Counted from the stretch's first letter, positions 43,852 through 53,036 are shown. The stretch: DNA of 64,000 bases from Novosphingobium sp. PP1Y (GCF_000253255.1 NC_015580.1:1147001-1211000), one strand, 5' to 3'. A program made the numbers and translations. The notes: generated by a model from the sequence alone, not told the origin.

Positions 43852-45285
43852 TTATCCTACCAGATCGCGCACGTCTGTCAGCTTGCCGGTGACGGCAGCC
43901 GCCGCGGCCATGGCCGGGCTCATCAGGTGGGTGCGGGCACCGGGGCCCTGGCGCCCGGTGAAATTGCGGTTGCTGGTCGAGGCGCAGCGCTCTCCGGCGG
44001 GAACCTTGTCCGGGTTCATCGCAAGGCAGGCCGAGCAGCCCGGTTCGCGCCATTCGAGACCGGCCTCGATGATGATCTTGTCGAGCCCTTCGGCCTCTGC
44101 CTGCTGTTTGACGAGGCCCGAGCCGGGGACGATGATCGCCCACTTGACGTTGTCGGCCTTGTGGCGGCCCTTGAGCACTTCGGCGGCAGCGCGGATGTCC
44201 TCGATGCGGCTGTTGGTGCATGAGCCGATGAAGACGTTCTGCACTTCGATGTCGGTCAGCTTCGTGCCGGGCGTCAGGCCCATGTATTCCAGGCTAACCT
44301 TGACTGCGCTTTGCTTCGAAGGGTCGGCGAAGTCTTCCGGTGCCGGAACGACGCCGCCGATCGCGGAGGTATCCTCGGGGCTGGTGCCCCAGGTCACGGT
44401 CGGCTGGATGTCTTCGGCGCGGACCGAGACGGTCTTGTCGAAAGTCGCGCCTTCGTCGGTGGCAAGGCTTTTCCACCAGGCGATGGCCTTGTCCCATTCC
44501 TCGCCCTTGGGCGCGTAGGGGCGTCCCTTGATGTAGGCGAAAGTGGTCTCATCGGGAGCGACCAGGCCGGCGCGCGCGCCCCCTTCGATCGACATGTTGC
44601 AGACCGTCAGGCGGCCCTCGATCGACATTTCCTCGAAGACGTTGCCGCGATACTCGATCACGTGGCCGGTGCCACCAGCGGTGCCAATGAGGCCGATGAT
44701 GTGCAGGATCACGTCCTTGGGTGTGACGCCCGCGCCCAGCGTGCCCTCGACGCGCACTTCCATGGTCTTGGACTGCTTGAGCAGCAGGGTCTGCGTAGCG
44801 AGTACGTGTTCGACTTCGCTCGTGCCGATGCCGAATGCCAGTGCGCCCAGGCCGCCGTGGCAGGCGGTGTGGCTGTCGCCGCACACGATCGTCGCGCCGG
44901 GCAGCGAGAAGCCCTGTTCGGGGCCGACGACGTGGACGATGCCCTGTTCCGGGTCGGTCGAATCGATGTAGCGGATGCCGAACTCGGGCGCATTCTTCTG
45001 AAGCGCGGCGAGCTGCTGGGCGCTCTGCGGGTCGGCAATGGGCAGGACATTACCTGCAGCGTCCTTGCGCGCCGTAGTCGGCAGGTTGTGGTCGGGAACC
45101 GCGAGCGTAAGGTCTGGGCGGCGCACGGGGCGGCCTGCGGCGCGGAGGCTTTCGAAGGCCTGCGGGCTGGTCACCTCGTGGATGATGTGCCTGTCGATGT
45201 AGACGAGGCTGGTACCGTCGTCGCGCTGGTCGACGACGTGGGCGTCCCAGATCTTCTGGTAGAGTGTACGCGGTTTCGTGCTCAT
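43852..45285 (-). CDS. leuC: 3-isopropylmalate dehydratase large subunit
   Basis: This 477-residue protein is LeuC, with [48 protein letters not shown] and the [4Fe-4S] cysteines in GSCTNSR and GCSACLAMN. It has the typical length. Its start lacks a recognisable ribosome site, and a long hairpin (45295-45345) ends 9 bases before the ATG. Confidence 0.96.
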   Translation of the reverse strand: MSTKPRTLYQKIWDAHVVDQRDDGTSLVYIDRHIIHEVTSPQAFESLRAAGRPVRRPDLTLAVPDHNLPTTARKDAAGNVLPIADPQSAQQLAALQKNAPEFGIRYIDSTDPEQGIVHVVGPEQGFSLPGATIVCGDSHTACHGGLGALAFGIGTSEVEHVLATQTLLLKQSKTMEVRVEGTLGAGVTPKDVILHIIGLIGTAGGTGHVIEYRGNVFEEMSIEGRLTVCNMSIEGGARAGLVAPDETTFAYIKGRPYAPKGEEWDKAIAWWKSLATDEGATFDKTVSVRAEDIQPTVTWGTSPEDTSAIGGVVPAPEDFADPSKQSAVKVSLEYMGLTPGTKLTDIEVQNVFIGSCTNSRIEDIRAAAEVLKGRHKADNVKWAIIVPGSGLVKQQAEAEGLDKIIIEAGLEWREPGCSACLAMNPDKVPAGERCASTSNRNFTGRQGPGARTHLMSPAMAAAAAVTGKLTDVRDLVG

Positions 45286-45294
45286 GATGAGGCG

Positions 45295-45345
45295 CGATTA
45301 GGCGCGCTCGCCCCGCAATTCAAGCGGAACGAGCGGACCTAATCG
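45295..45345 (-). promoter_or_regulatory. Long hairpin in the leuC leader
   Basis: CGATTAGGCGCGCTCG (45295-45310) and CGAGCGGACCTAATCG (45330-45345) pair with two mismatches, with CCGC/GCGG able to pair inside. It may terminate the upstream gene or act as a leuC leader structure. Confidence 0.5.
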
Positions 45346-45382
45346 TAGAGCGGATGTTGGAGGCGGTGCCGGGTGCCCAGCG

Positions 45383-45769
45383 TCAGCCGCGGCGGTTGTC
45401 TCGGTCACGGCGCTCCATGCGCAGGGCGACGTGGACGCGATCGACCTTGCGCTGGAGGATCTGCATCTCCCGGGCCGAGATGCCGTTGCGGGCATAGCTG
45501 GCGTAGAGGCGCTGGATTTCGGCAGCGTCGCGGCGCAGGCCCTTGGCTTCGCGCTGGCTGATCGTCCGGCGGGCGGCTGCACGGTCAATGTCGCGGCGCA
45601 GGTCATTGATGTCGCTGCGGATCGATGCATTGCGGGCCGGGGTGTGGCGCGCCGCGTCATGACGGACATTGTCGTATCGGGCGGTTTCGTGGGCCGAGGC
45701 AGGGGCGATGGTGGCGATGCCCAGTGCGGCGACGAGGGCGGGGGCGACGATCTTGGTCAGGGTGCGCAT
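45383..45769 (-). CDS. Exported helical protein of unknown function
   Basis: This 128-residue protein has a signal peptide (residues 1-26, ending ASA) and a mature part rich in Arg, Asp and Ala that is probably helical or coiled coil (DINDLRRDIDRAAARR, EIQRLYASYARNG, EMQILQRKVDRVHVALRM). Such small, charged periplasmic proteins are common in sphingomonads. AGGA lies before the ATG. Function unknown. Confidence 0.75.
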   Translation of the reverse strand: MRTLTKIVAPALVAALGIATIAPASAHETARYDNVRHDAARHTPARNASIRSDINDLRRDIDRAAARRTISQREAKGLRRDAAEIQRLYASYARNGISAREMQILQRKVDRVHVALRMERRDRDNRRG

Positions 45770-45952
45770 GATGTCATTTCCTTCTTTGCATCTGTCCGGA
45801 AAGGGCGGGGCAACTCGGGGTTGCTGCTCGGCGTTCCGTGCATTCAGAAATATGACTGCGAAGATGAACGGCAGGAATATGACCCGTCGCAAATCCATGC
45901 GCATTTGTAAGAGAGTGTCGCAGGGCGCGATTGCAGTGCTATAGCGATCCGC

Positions 45953-46471
45953 ATGTCCGCAGTTGTTGCCAGCCTGATCGTCCTTGCCACCGTGGCCGCG
46001 ATGGAATTCGTCGCATGGTCGAGCCACAAGTACGTCATGCACGGGTTCGGCTGGGCCTGGCACCGCGATCATCACGAACCGCACGACAACCTGCTGGAGA
46101 AGAACGACCTCTTCGCGCTCGTCGGCGCGGGGATGAGCATTTCGATGTTCGCGCTCGGCTCTCCGCTTGTCCTCGGAGAGAGCGCCTGGGCGCCGGCTAC
46201 GTGGATCGGCCTCGGCATCCTCGTCTATGGTGTGATCTACACCTTGATTCACGATGGCCTCGTCCACCAGCGCTATTTCCGCTGGGTGCCCAAGCGCGGC
46301 TATGCCAAGCGGCTGGTGCAGGCGCACAAGCTGCACCACGCAACGATCGGCAAGGAAGGCGGGGTGAGCTTCGGCTTCGTGGTCGCCCGCGATCCGGCAG
46401 TGCTCAAGCGCGAACTGCGCGAGCAGCGCCAGGCCGGCATCGCTGTCCTGCGCGAGGCGGTCGAGGACTGA
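45953..46471 (+). CDS. crtZ: Beta-carotene hydroxylase
   Basis: This 172-residue membrane protein has the His motifs of CrtZ: HKYVMH, HRDHH, HDGLVHQR and HKLHHA, spread over three or four membrane segments. It adds 3- and 3'-hydroxyl groups to beta-ionone rings, giving zeaxanthin, which suits a pigmented sphingomonad. Other carotenoid genes are not in the window. Confidence 0.92.
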   Translation: MSAVVASLIVLATVAAMEFVAWSSHKYVMHGFGWAWHRDHHEPHDNLLEKNDLFALVGAGMSISMFALGSPLVLGESAWAPATWIGLGILVYGVIYTLIHDGLVHQRYFRWVPKRGYAKRLVQAHKLHHATIGKEGGVSFGFVVARDPAVLKRELREQRQAGIAVLREAVED

Positions 46472-46486
46472 GCCAGGCTTCCGGCC

Positions 46487-46846
46487 CTATTCGGGCCGCG
46501 TCCATATCCAGGGGCCCAGAATCGCCAGCACCGCGACCGGGATCAGGAACCAGGGCCAGCCGGTCAGCAGCCATGTGAAGGGTATCGAGGCGGTCATCGC
46601 GAGGATCGCGGAGACCTTGCCCTTGCGGCTGATCGCCCGGCGATCGCGCCAGGCGCGCAGGTGATGGCCGTGAATGGGGTGGTTGTGAAGCTTTTCCGCC
46701 CATTCGGGATGGCTCTTGGAAAAGCACCAGGCCGCCAGGAGGTAGAACACCACGGTCGGCATGATCGGCAGGAAGATGCCGATGGTCCCCAGCGCGACGA
46801 AGAAGATCCCCGCCGCCAGCCAGACCCCGCGTTTAACTTGCCGCAT
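46487..46846 (-). CDS. DUF454 (YbaN family) membrane protein
   Basis: This 119-residue protein has the signature of the YbaN/DUF454 family: LGTIGIFLPIMPTVVFYLLAAWCFSKS and a basic mid-region HHLRAWRDRRAISRKGK, with three or four membrane segments. The function is unknown. It overlaps the sufE gene by 14 bases and is probably co-transcribed. Confidence 0.88.
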   Translation of the reverse strand: MRQVKRGVWLAAGIFFVALGTIGIFLPIMPTVVFYLLAAWCFSKSHPEWAEKLHNHPIHGHHLRAWRDRRAISRKGKVSAILAMTASIPFTWLLTGWPWFLIPVAVLAILGPWIWTRPE

Positions 46847-47243
46847 ACCGGGCTGCTGTTTCGCGAATCAGGGTGATCATGTTGGGCACGCCCTGAGTGC
46901 GGTTGGACGACAGCTGGTTCTTCAGGTCGAAAGGTTCGAGCGCGGCGGCGATGTCGGTTGCAGCGACATCGGCGGCGGGCCTGTCCTGCACGGCAGAGAT
47001 CACCAGCGCGACGATGCCCTTGGTGATGGCCGCGTTGCTGTCGGCCAGGAAGTGCAGTCTGCCGTCGTCCTGCGCCATCGGATAGACCCAGACGCTGGCC
47101 GAGCAGCCGCGCACCCTGGTCGCATCGGTCTTGAGCGCATCGGGCATGGCGTCCAGTTCGCGACCGAGTTCGATCAGCAGGCGATAGCGTTCGTCGCCAT
47201 CGAGGAATTCGTACTCTTCGCGGATATCGTCGAGGCTGCGCAT
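46833..47243 (-). CDS. sufE: SufE family sulfur acceptor
   Basis: This 136-residue protein is SufE-like, with the conserved cysteine in VRGCSASVW that accepts sulfane sulfur from SufS, and LKNQLSSNRTQGVPNM near the C terminus. It supports Fe-S cluster assembly. The other suf genes are not in the window. Its 3' end overlaps the DUF454 gene. Confidence 0.92.
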   Translation of the reverse strand: MRSLDDIREEYEFLDGDERYRLLIELGRELDAMPDALKTDATRVRGCSASVWVYPMAQDDGRLHFLADSNAAITKGIVALVISAVQDRPAADVAATDIAAALEPFDLKNQLSSNRTQGVPNMITLIRETAARYAAS

Positions 47244-47349
47244 GCTAGGCCATTTAAGCGCCGAATGGGCAAGGGCAAGGGGATTCCTTGCCTCGCCAGC
47301 GTCTTGCTGTCAGTGGAGTCACTCAAGAGACGTACGGAGCCCCGCAACC

Positions 47350-49407
47350 TTGAACGCCACGCACAGCCACCCGTTCTACGCCATGCATGAGCACGGTTTC
47401 GTGCGCGTCGCTACCTCCACGCCGCACGTGCGCACGGCTGACGTCGCCTTCAATCGCGACGCGATTCTGGCCGAGGCGCGCCGCGCGCACGAGGCGCATG
47501 TCGATCTGCTGGTCTATCCCGAACTGTGCCTGTCCTCCTACGCGATCGACGACCTGCACCTGCAGCAGGCCATGATCGAGGCAGTCGAGGCGGCGATCGG
47601 CGAAATCGTCAAGGCAAGCGCGCAATTGACGCCTGTGCTTCTGATCGGCGCTGCGCTGCGCAAGAACGGCCGGCTCTACAACTGCGCTTTGGCAATCGCT
47701 CATGGCAAGCTTCTGGGCGCGGTTCCCAAGTCCTACCTGCCCAACTATCGCGAATTCTACGAAAAGCGCTGGTTCGCCAGCGGGAAGGACATTCGCGGTC
47801 AGTCGATCCGGGTCAACGGGCACGATGTGCCTTTCGGCACGGACCTCGTCTTTGCCTCCGAAGTTCTGCCGGGCTTCCGTTTCTTCGCCGAGATCTGCGA
47901 GGATTTCTGGGCCGCGACCCCGCCCAGTTCGCTTGGCGCGCTCGCCGGGGCGACGATCCTGTGCAACCTTTCGGCTTCCAACATCGTGATCGGCAAGTCG
48001 GACGAGCGGCACATGCTCTGCCGCTCGCAATCGGCCCGCGCGACCGCGGCCTATGTCTATTGCGCCGCCGGGCACGGCGAGAGCACGACCGACCTTGCCT
48101 GGGACGGGCAGGGCGTCATCTACGAACTGGGTGACCTGCTCGCCGAATCCGAGCGATTCTCGCTCGATCCCGAGCTGTGCATCGCCGACGTCGACTGCGA
48201 CCGTATCCTCAACGACCGGATGCGCCTGCCGACCTTCAGCGATTCCGGCGAAGTGGCCGGGCGGCCCGACGAGACGTTCCGCACCGTGTCGTTCCGACAC
48301 GCGCCCGCGGGGCGCGATATAGGCCTGATCCGGCAGGTGAGCCGCTTTCCCTTCGTTCCCGACCGCGCAGAGCGGCTCGATGCGGACTGCTACGAGGCGT
48401 TCAACATCCAGGTCGACGGCCTCATGCGCCGCATCGAATCGACCGGCGCGAAGTCGATGGTCATCGGCGTTTCGGGCGGTCTCGATTCGACCCATGCGCT
48501 GATCGTCGCCGCGCGCGCCTGCGACCGGCTGGGCCTGCCTCGCACATTCATCCGCGGTTACACGATGCCCGGCTTCGGCACGAGCGAGGGCACCAAGTCC
48601 AATGCCTGGAAGCTGATGAAGGCCCTGGGCATCACTGCCGACGAAATCGACATCATTCCCGCCTCGACCCGGATGCTGGAGGACATCGGCCATGCCTTCG
48701 CCGACGGTGAGCCGGTTTACGACGTGACGTTCGAGAACGTGCAGGCGGGCCTGCGCACCGATTATCTGTTCCGCCTGGCCAGCCAGAACAGCGGCTTTGT
48801 GATCGGGACCGGCGACCTGTCCGAACTGGCGCTGGGCTGGTGCACATATGGTGTGGGCGACCAGATGAGCCATTACGCGGTCAATTCCGGCGTGCCCAAG
48901 ACGCTGATCCAGTACCTGATCCGCTGGTGTGCGACGACTGGCGACTTCGACAAGCCGACCGCGAAGATCCTGCTGGCGATCCTGGCTACCGAAATCTCTC
49001 CCGAACTGGTCCCGGCCGGGGCCGACGGCGCGATCCAGAGCACCGAGGCCAAGATCGGGCCATACGAACTCAACGATTTCTTCCTGCACCACGTGATGCG
49101 GTTCGGGCAGAAGCCTTCGAAAGTGGCGTTCCTTGCCTGGCATGCCTGGCATGACACGGCGGCGGGCACCTGGCCGGCCGGGTTTCCTGACGAGCGCAAG
49201 AATGCCTACGACCTGGAGACCATCCGCAGCTGGCTCGAGAAATTCCTGGGCCGCTTCTTCGCCTTCAGCCAGTTCAAGCGCTCGGCGATCCCCAACGGGC
49301 CCAAGGTGTCTTCTGGCGGGGCGCTGAGCCCGCGCGGGGACTGGCGTGCACCGTCCGATGCGAGCGCGGCAGTCTGGCTGGCGGAACTGGAAGCGCGGCT
49401 GCCCTGA
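47350..49407 (+). CDS. nadE: Glutamine-dependent NAD+ synthetase
   Basis: This 685-residue protein has an N-terminal nitrilase-type glutaminase domain (LLVYPELCLSSYA with catalytic Glu, LPNYREFYEKRW with Lys, FAEICEDFW with the Cys) and a C-terminal NAD synthetase domain with the P-loop GVSGGLDSTHA, TGDLSELALGWCTYG and later ISPELVPA. It makes NAD+ from nicotinate adenine dinucleotide. I prefer TTG 47350 (HPFYAMHEHGFVRV) over ATG 47383. The stop abuts the convergent psp gene cluster. Confidence 0.93.
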   Translation: MNATHSHPFYAMHEHGFVRVATSTPHVRTADVAFNRDAILAEARRAHEAHVDLLVYPELCLSSYAIDDLHLQQAMIEAVEAAIGEIVKASAQLTPVLLIGAALRKNGRLYNCALAIAHGKLLGAVPKSYLPNYREFYEKRWFASGKDIRGQSIRVNGHDVPFGTDLVFASEVLPGFRFFAEICEDFWAATPPSSLGALAGATILCNLSASNIVIGKSDERHMLCRSQSARATAAYVYCAAGHGESTTDLAWDGQGVIYELGDLLAESERFSLDPELCIADVDCDRILNDRMRLPTFSDSGEVAGRPDETFRTVSFRHAPAGRDIGLIRQVSRFPFVPDRAERLDADCYEAFNIQVDGLMRRIESTGAKSMVIGVSGGLDSTHALIVAARACDRLGLPRTFIRGYTMPGFGTSEGTKSNAWKLMKALGITADEIDIIPASTRMLEDIGHAFADGEPVYDVTFENVQAGLRTDYLFRLASQNSGFVIGTGDLSELALGWCTYGVGDQMSHYAVNSGVPKTLIQYLIRWCATTGDFDKPTAKILLAILATEISPELVPAGADGAIQSTEAKIGPYELNDFFLHHVMRFGQKPSKVAFLAWHAWHDTAAGTWPAGFPDERKNAYDLETIRSWLEKFLGRFFAFSQFKRSAIPNGPKVSSGGALSPRGDWRAPSDASAAVWLAELEARLP

Positions 49408-49644
49408 TCAGTCGCGCAGCGATTCGATCTCGCGCGAGAGATCGGAGCTGCGCCGATCGTCGGTGGCAATGCGTTCGAGCACCGAGATGCGTTTGCGCAG
49501 GGCTTCCACCTCGTGCTCGAGTTCTTCCTCGCGGGCGCTGTGGCCCGGCCCGCGACGGTCGCCCATGGCGCGGTATTTTTGCGAGCGCAGCCAGGTAATC
49601 GACGCGATGGCGAAGAGAACGACGACGGCAGTCCAAAAACTCAT
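49408..49644 (-). CDS. PspB-like small membrane/coiled-coil protein (third copy)
   Basis: This 78-residue protein has one membrane segment (residues 4-18) followed by a charged coiled coil that ends RISVLERIATD and LSREIESLRD. The same layout is found in the two genes upstream. Its ATG overlaps the preceding stop (ATGA). It is the last gene of the psp operon and its stop abuts nadE. Confidence 0.75.
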   Translation of the reverse strand: MSFWTAVVVLFAIASITWLRSQKYRAMGDRRGPGHSAREEELEHEVEALRKRISVLERIATDDRRSSDLSREIESLRD

Positions 49645-49934
49645 TGCGTGACAACCTCTTGTGCATCGCTGTCGCGCAAGGCCTCGATCTGCATGGCGAT
49701 CGGGTTCTTGCTCTCGGCATCGGTGACAATTCTTTCCAGGACGCGCAGGCGCTGCTCCAGCTCGGCGCAATGCACCTCAAGCTGCTTTGCATGCTGCGTT
49801 TCCTTGCCGGCAAGGAGTTCCAGCTTCCGCTGCTGGAAGTCAAGCCGGCGCTTGTAGGCACCCGATGCGAGCGCGACCATGGCGATCAGTGCGCCCATGA
49901 GCGCGGCAAAGGCGATGACATCACCGAAACCCAT
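49641..49934 (-). CDS. PspB-like small membrane/coiled-coil protein (second copy)
   Basis: This 97-residue protein has one N-terminal membrane segment (residues 5-27), then a coiled coil with RLRVLERIVTD and MQIEALRDSD. It closely parallels the upstream PspB-like protein. It overlaps the next gene by ATGA, so the two should be made together. Confidence 0.75.
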   Translation of the reverse strand: MGFGDVIAFAALMGALIAMVALASGAYKRRLDFQQRKLELLAGKETQHAKQLEVHCAELEQRLRVLERIVTDAESKNPIAMQIEALRDSDAQEVVTQ

Positions 49935-49970
49935 CGTATTCTGCCCCTGTAACCCGGCCGCAAGCGGCTC

Positions 49971-50255
49971 TCAGTTGACGGATGTGTCCCTTTCGGACTT
50001 GCGCAGTGCGTCGCCGTCGCGCGTATCGCGCAGGGCCTCGATCTGCAGGGCGGTGTCGTAACCGCCATCGGTGATGATTCGCTCGAGTACCCGCACGCGT
50101 TCCTCGAGTTCGGCGTTGCTGGTTGCGTACTGAGCGGCCTTTTCGGCGGTCGCCTTAACCTGGAGCTCCGCCATCTTGCGCTGGTGCCGGGTCCAGATCG
50201 CTACGATCGGGATCGACAGCGCCACGATGGGGATGAGTTCCGCAAAGTTGAACAT
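49971..50255 (-). CDS. pspB: Phage shock protein B-like
   Basis: This 94-residue protein has an N-terminal membrane segment (about residues 6-22) and a coiled coil with LEERVRVLERIITD, matching the ERIQALESIL region of E. coli PspB. It is longer than E. coli PspB (74) with a tail ending LQIEALRDTRD. PspB and PspC sense inner-membrane stress and release PspA from PspF. It follows pspC by 29 bases. Confidence 0.8.
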   Translation of the reverse strand: MFNFAELIPIVALSIPIVAIWTRHQRKMAELQVKATAEKAAQYATSNAELEERVRVLERIITDGGYDTALQIEALRDTRDGDALRKSERDTSVN

Positions 50256-50284
50256 GAGAAGCGGTCCTTTCGTGAGGCCTGCGC

Positions 50285-50662
50285 TCAGCGCAGGCTCTCG
50301 ATCTCGGCGGCGAGCCGCGAATTGCTGCTGGTGTAGTGGGCTTCCATGTCCGCCACGCGGCGGTCGATGTCGGAGATTTCCGAGCGCAGGCGCGTCGAGC
50401 GGCCCTGCCTGGAGCGGCGGCGCTCCATGCGGCGCAGCAGGCGTTCTTCCTCTTCCTCGCTGTAGAGGTAGTTGGGGCGCTTGTCGGCCAGCACCATGAC
50501 CGCGATGTAGATCGGAATGGTAAGGTAGAAGCCGAAGAAAGTCAGCAGAACGGCGGCCAGACGGATCCAGAGCGCATCGACGCCCGTATAGTCGGCGATG
50601 CCGGCGCATACGCCTGCGAGCTTGGCATTCGACTTGTCGAGATAGAATTGTCCGCGTGACAC
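50285..50662 (-). CDS. pspC: Phage shock protein C
   Basis: This 125-residue protein starts with the PspC domain (FYLDKSNAKLAGVCAGIADYTGVD), one or two membrane segments (about residues 35-58), then a coiled coil ending RLAAEIESLR. It is a membrane-stress sensor or toxin-like partner of PspB. The GTG at 50662 follows AAGGA. It lies about 120 bases downstream of pspA. Confidence 0.88.
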   Translation of the reverse strand: MSRGQFYLDKSNAKLAGVCAGIADYTGVDALWIRLAAVLLTFFGFYLTIPIYIAVMVLADKRPNYLYSEEEEERLLRRMERRRSRQGRSTRLRSEISDIDRRVADMEAHYTSSNSRLAAEIESLR

Positions 50663-50783
50663 TGGTGTTCCTTCCCTTGTTTGCGCGTGCCCCTGTTTGC
50701 GAATGGGCGTGCGCTGTCCCTGTTTCCCGGTCCTGGCCCATCGCGGGCGGAGCGCGCTTCCGGGAGCCTGGCGCGCGCCGCAA

Positions 50784-51503
50784 TTATTCCGGTTGATCTT
50801 CGGCGCGCTTGCCCGATGCGTCGCTGGACTTCTCGGGGGCATGGCCCATGCTGCGCTTCATCTCGGTAAGCTCGGCCTCGATCTTGTCGCCATCGGCAAG
50901 CGCGGCGATTTCCTCGGCGAGCGTCGGCTGGCGCCTGTCGGCGAGGCCCAGCGCCTCGGCCCGACCTTCGGCATAATCGACGCGCCGCTCAAGCTGGTCG
51001 AAGCGTGCCATCGCCTCGTCCACGCGCTCGCTCGAAAGCAGGGTGCGCAGTTTGACCCTATTTTCGGCGCTCTGCAAGCGTGCGGCGATGGAGCTCTGGC
51101 GGCTGCGGGCCTCGCGAAGACGGCTCTGCAGCTTTTCGATATCTTCCTCGTAGGCGCGCAGCGCATCGTCCAGGACAAGGACTTCCTCGCGCAGCTGGGT
51201 CGCCATGTCCGCGGCCTTCTTGCGTTCGATCAGCGCGGCGCGGGCAAGGTCCTCACGGTTCTTGCTGAGGGCCAGCTGGGCCTTGTCCGCCCAGTCGTCC
51301 TGCAGCTTTTCCAGCTTGGCGACATGGCGGCGCAGTTCCTTCTGGTCGGCGATCGTGCGCGCGCTCGAAGTGCGGACCTCGACGAGGGTCTCCTCCATCT
51401 CGAGGATGATCAGCCGGATCATCTTGGCGGGATCTTCGGCCTTGTCGAGCATGTCGTTGAAGTTCGCGGCGATGATGTCGCGCGTGCGGGAGAAGATACC
51501 CAT
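50784..51503 (-). CDS. pspA: Phage shock protein A
   Basis: This 239-residue protein is PspA/IM30: MGIFSRTRDIIAANFN at the N terminus (amphipathic helix), EDPAKMIRLIILEMEETL and long coiled coils. It oligomerises at the inner membrane on stress and also inhibits PspF. The C-terminal tail is rich in charged residues. AAGGAAA precedes ATG 51503. The frame is open further upstream to an ATG at 51644. Confidence 0.93.
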   Translation of the reverse strand: MGIFSRTRDIIAANFNDMLDKAEDPAKMIRLIILEMEETLVEVRTSSARTIADQKELRRHVAKLEKLQDDWADKAQLALSKNREDLARAALIERKKAADMATQLREEVLVLDDALRAYEEDIEKLQSRLREARSRQSSIAARLQSAENRVKLRTLLSSERVDEAMARFDQLERRVDYAEGRAEALGLADRRQPTLAEEIAALADGDKIEAELTEMKRSMGHAPEKSSDASGKRAEDQPE

Positions 51504-51640
51504 CCTGATGTTTCCTTTGATGTAGGTCGGGCCGAAGTTCTGGGTCTGGGCGTCGGTTGGGGCGCTGCCGAAGCGGGCCTCGCCGGTGCAGGAGTGCTTG
51601 ACCGGATTCTGGAGGATTTCGATTTCCGCGTCGAGCCTGC

Positions 51641-51835
51641 TCATTGCAGCGGCACTCCGCAGACGGGCGAAGCGGCATAGGCCTTGGCCGGACCGACCTG
51701 GTCGGACAGGACCAGGATATTGAGAGTGCCCATGGCGAGGACGCTGGCGATGATCGCCCAGTCAAGCTTGCTGCGCACGGTGGGCCCTTCCGGCTGGCGG
51801 TCGGTGCGTTCGGTGCTTGCGATGCTGGTCGACAT
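51641..51835 (-). CDS. Small membrane protein leading the psp operon
   Basis: This 64-residue protein has a polar N terminus (MSTSIASTERTDRQPEGP), one membrane segment (about residues 26-43, WAIIASVLAMGTLNILVL) and a short C-terminal part with one Cys (SPVCGVPL). It is the first gene after the sigma-54 promoter and so should be induced with pspA. It has no recognised family. Its stop overlaps an ATG (51644) that is in frame with pspA. Confidence 0.7.
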   Translation of the reverse strand: MSTSIASTERTDRQPEGPTVRSKLDWAIIASVLAMGTLNILVLSDQVGPAKAYAASPVCGVPLQ

Positions 51836-51886
51836 GACGTGAATTCCCTCAGTTTCCGGTCTTGCGTTCACTACGCCCCATCGAAC

Positions 51887-51901
51887 GCAAAGGGCGTGCC
51901 A
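51887..51901 (-). promoter_or_regulatory. Sigma-54 promoter of the psp operon
   Basis: The minus strand reads TGGCACGCCCTTTGC, matching the sigma-54 consensus TGGCAC-N5-TTGC exactly at both elements, with GG (-24) at 51900-51899 and GC (-12) at 51888-51887. It lies about 52 bases before the 64-codon gene, with pspF divergent on the other side. Confidence 0.85.
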
Positions 51902-52001
51902 ATTGCCCGAAATGGCGGAATTCCTGTGGTTCATCCGAAGATTGAAGGTCCACGGAAAAGATGAATTGCCAACTAATGGGAAATTTCGCTAATTATTGGT
52001 C

Positions 52002-53036
52002 ATGGATCGCGATGTGCAGTTCATCGGCCAGTCGACGGCCTTCCTCGATGCGGTGGAGCGGGCCAGTCGGGCCGCCGCCGTCAGCCGGCCGGTTCTCGTC
52101 ATCGGGGAGCGCGGGACCGGCAAGGAACTGATTGCCCAGCGACTTCATCGCCTGTCTCCCCGCTGGGACGAGGCGCTCGTGACCATGAACTGCGCGGCAC
52201 TTCCCGAAACACTGATCGAGGCCGAGCTGTTCGGTCATGAAGCGGGCGCCTTCACGGGGGCGGTCAAGGCAAGGGTCGGGCGCTTCGAGGAAGCGGACCG
52301 CGGCACCCTCTTCCTCGATGAGCTGGGAACATTGTCAATGGCCGCGCAGGAACGGCTGCTGCGCGCGATCGAGTATGGCGAAATCGCCCGGATCGGATCT
52401 TCGCGGCCCTCTATGGTCGATGTGCGCATCGTGGCCGCCACCAATGCCGACCTTCCGCGCCTTGCCGAAGAAGGCAGGTTTCGCGCCGACCTGCTGGATC
52501 GGTTGAGTTTCGAAGTCATCAATCTTCCGCCGCTGCGGGCGAGGGAGGGGGATGTCTTCGAACTGGCGGACTATTATGGGAGACGCATGGCCGCCGAACT
52601 GGAGTGGCAGGGGTGGCCCGGCTTCAGCGCGGCCGCATGCGATGCGCTCGAAGGTCATGAGTGGCCGGGCAACGTTCGCGAGTTGCGCAATGTCGTGGAG
52701 CGGGCGGTCTATCGCTGGGGACTGGAAGACGAACCGATTGCCGAAATCGTGTTCGATCCCTTCGAAAGCCCATGGCATCGACCGGATTCGCTACAAGAGC
52801 CACGCGCCCGCATTCGGGTAGACGGGACGCCGTCTCAGGAGCGGGCCTTGTCGGCGCCGGAGCCGGAGCAGGTCGACGACTTGCGCGCGGCGGTCGACGC
52901 CTACGAAAACAGCCTGGTGCGCGCGGCGCTCGATCGGCACCGCTGGAACCAGCGTCGAGCGGCTGCTGCGCTGGGGCTTACTTATGATCAGATCAGGCAC
53001 TGTATCCGCAAGCACCGAATCATGGCGACGGAATAA
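52002..53036 (+). CDS. pspF: Psp operon transcriptional activator
   Basis: This 344-residue protein is a sigma-54 activator without an N-terminal receiver domain, like PspF. It has Walker A GERGTGKE (35-42), GAFTGA (82-87), Walker B LFLDELG, WPGNVRELRNVVERAVYR and a C-terminal HTH (WNQRRAAAALGLTYDQIRHC) that ends with RKHRIMATE. It drives the divergent psp operon and is inhibited by PspA. I chose ATG 52002; TTG 51996 is less likely. Confidence 0.93.
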   Translation: MDRDVQFIGQSTAFLDAVERASRAAAVSRPVLVIGERGTGKELIAQRLHRLSPRWDEALVTMNCAALPETLIEAELFGHEAGAFTGAVKARVGRFEEADRGTLFLDELGTLSMAAQERLLRAIEYGEIARIGSSRPSMVDVRIVAATNADLPRLAEEGRFRADLLDRLSFEVINLPPLRAREGDVFELADYYGRRMAAELEWQGWPGFSAAACDALEGHEWPGNVRELRNVVERAVYRWGLEDEPIAEIVFDPFESPWHRPDSLQEPRARIRVDGTPSQERALSAPEPEQVDDLRAAVDAYENSLVRAALDRHRWNQRRAAAALGLTYDQIRHCIRKHRIMATE

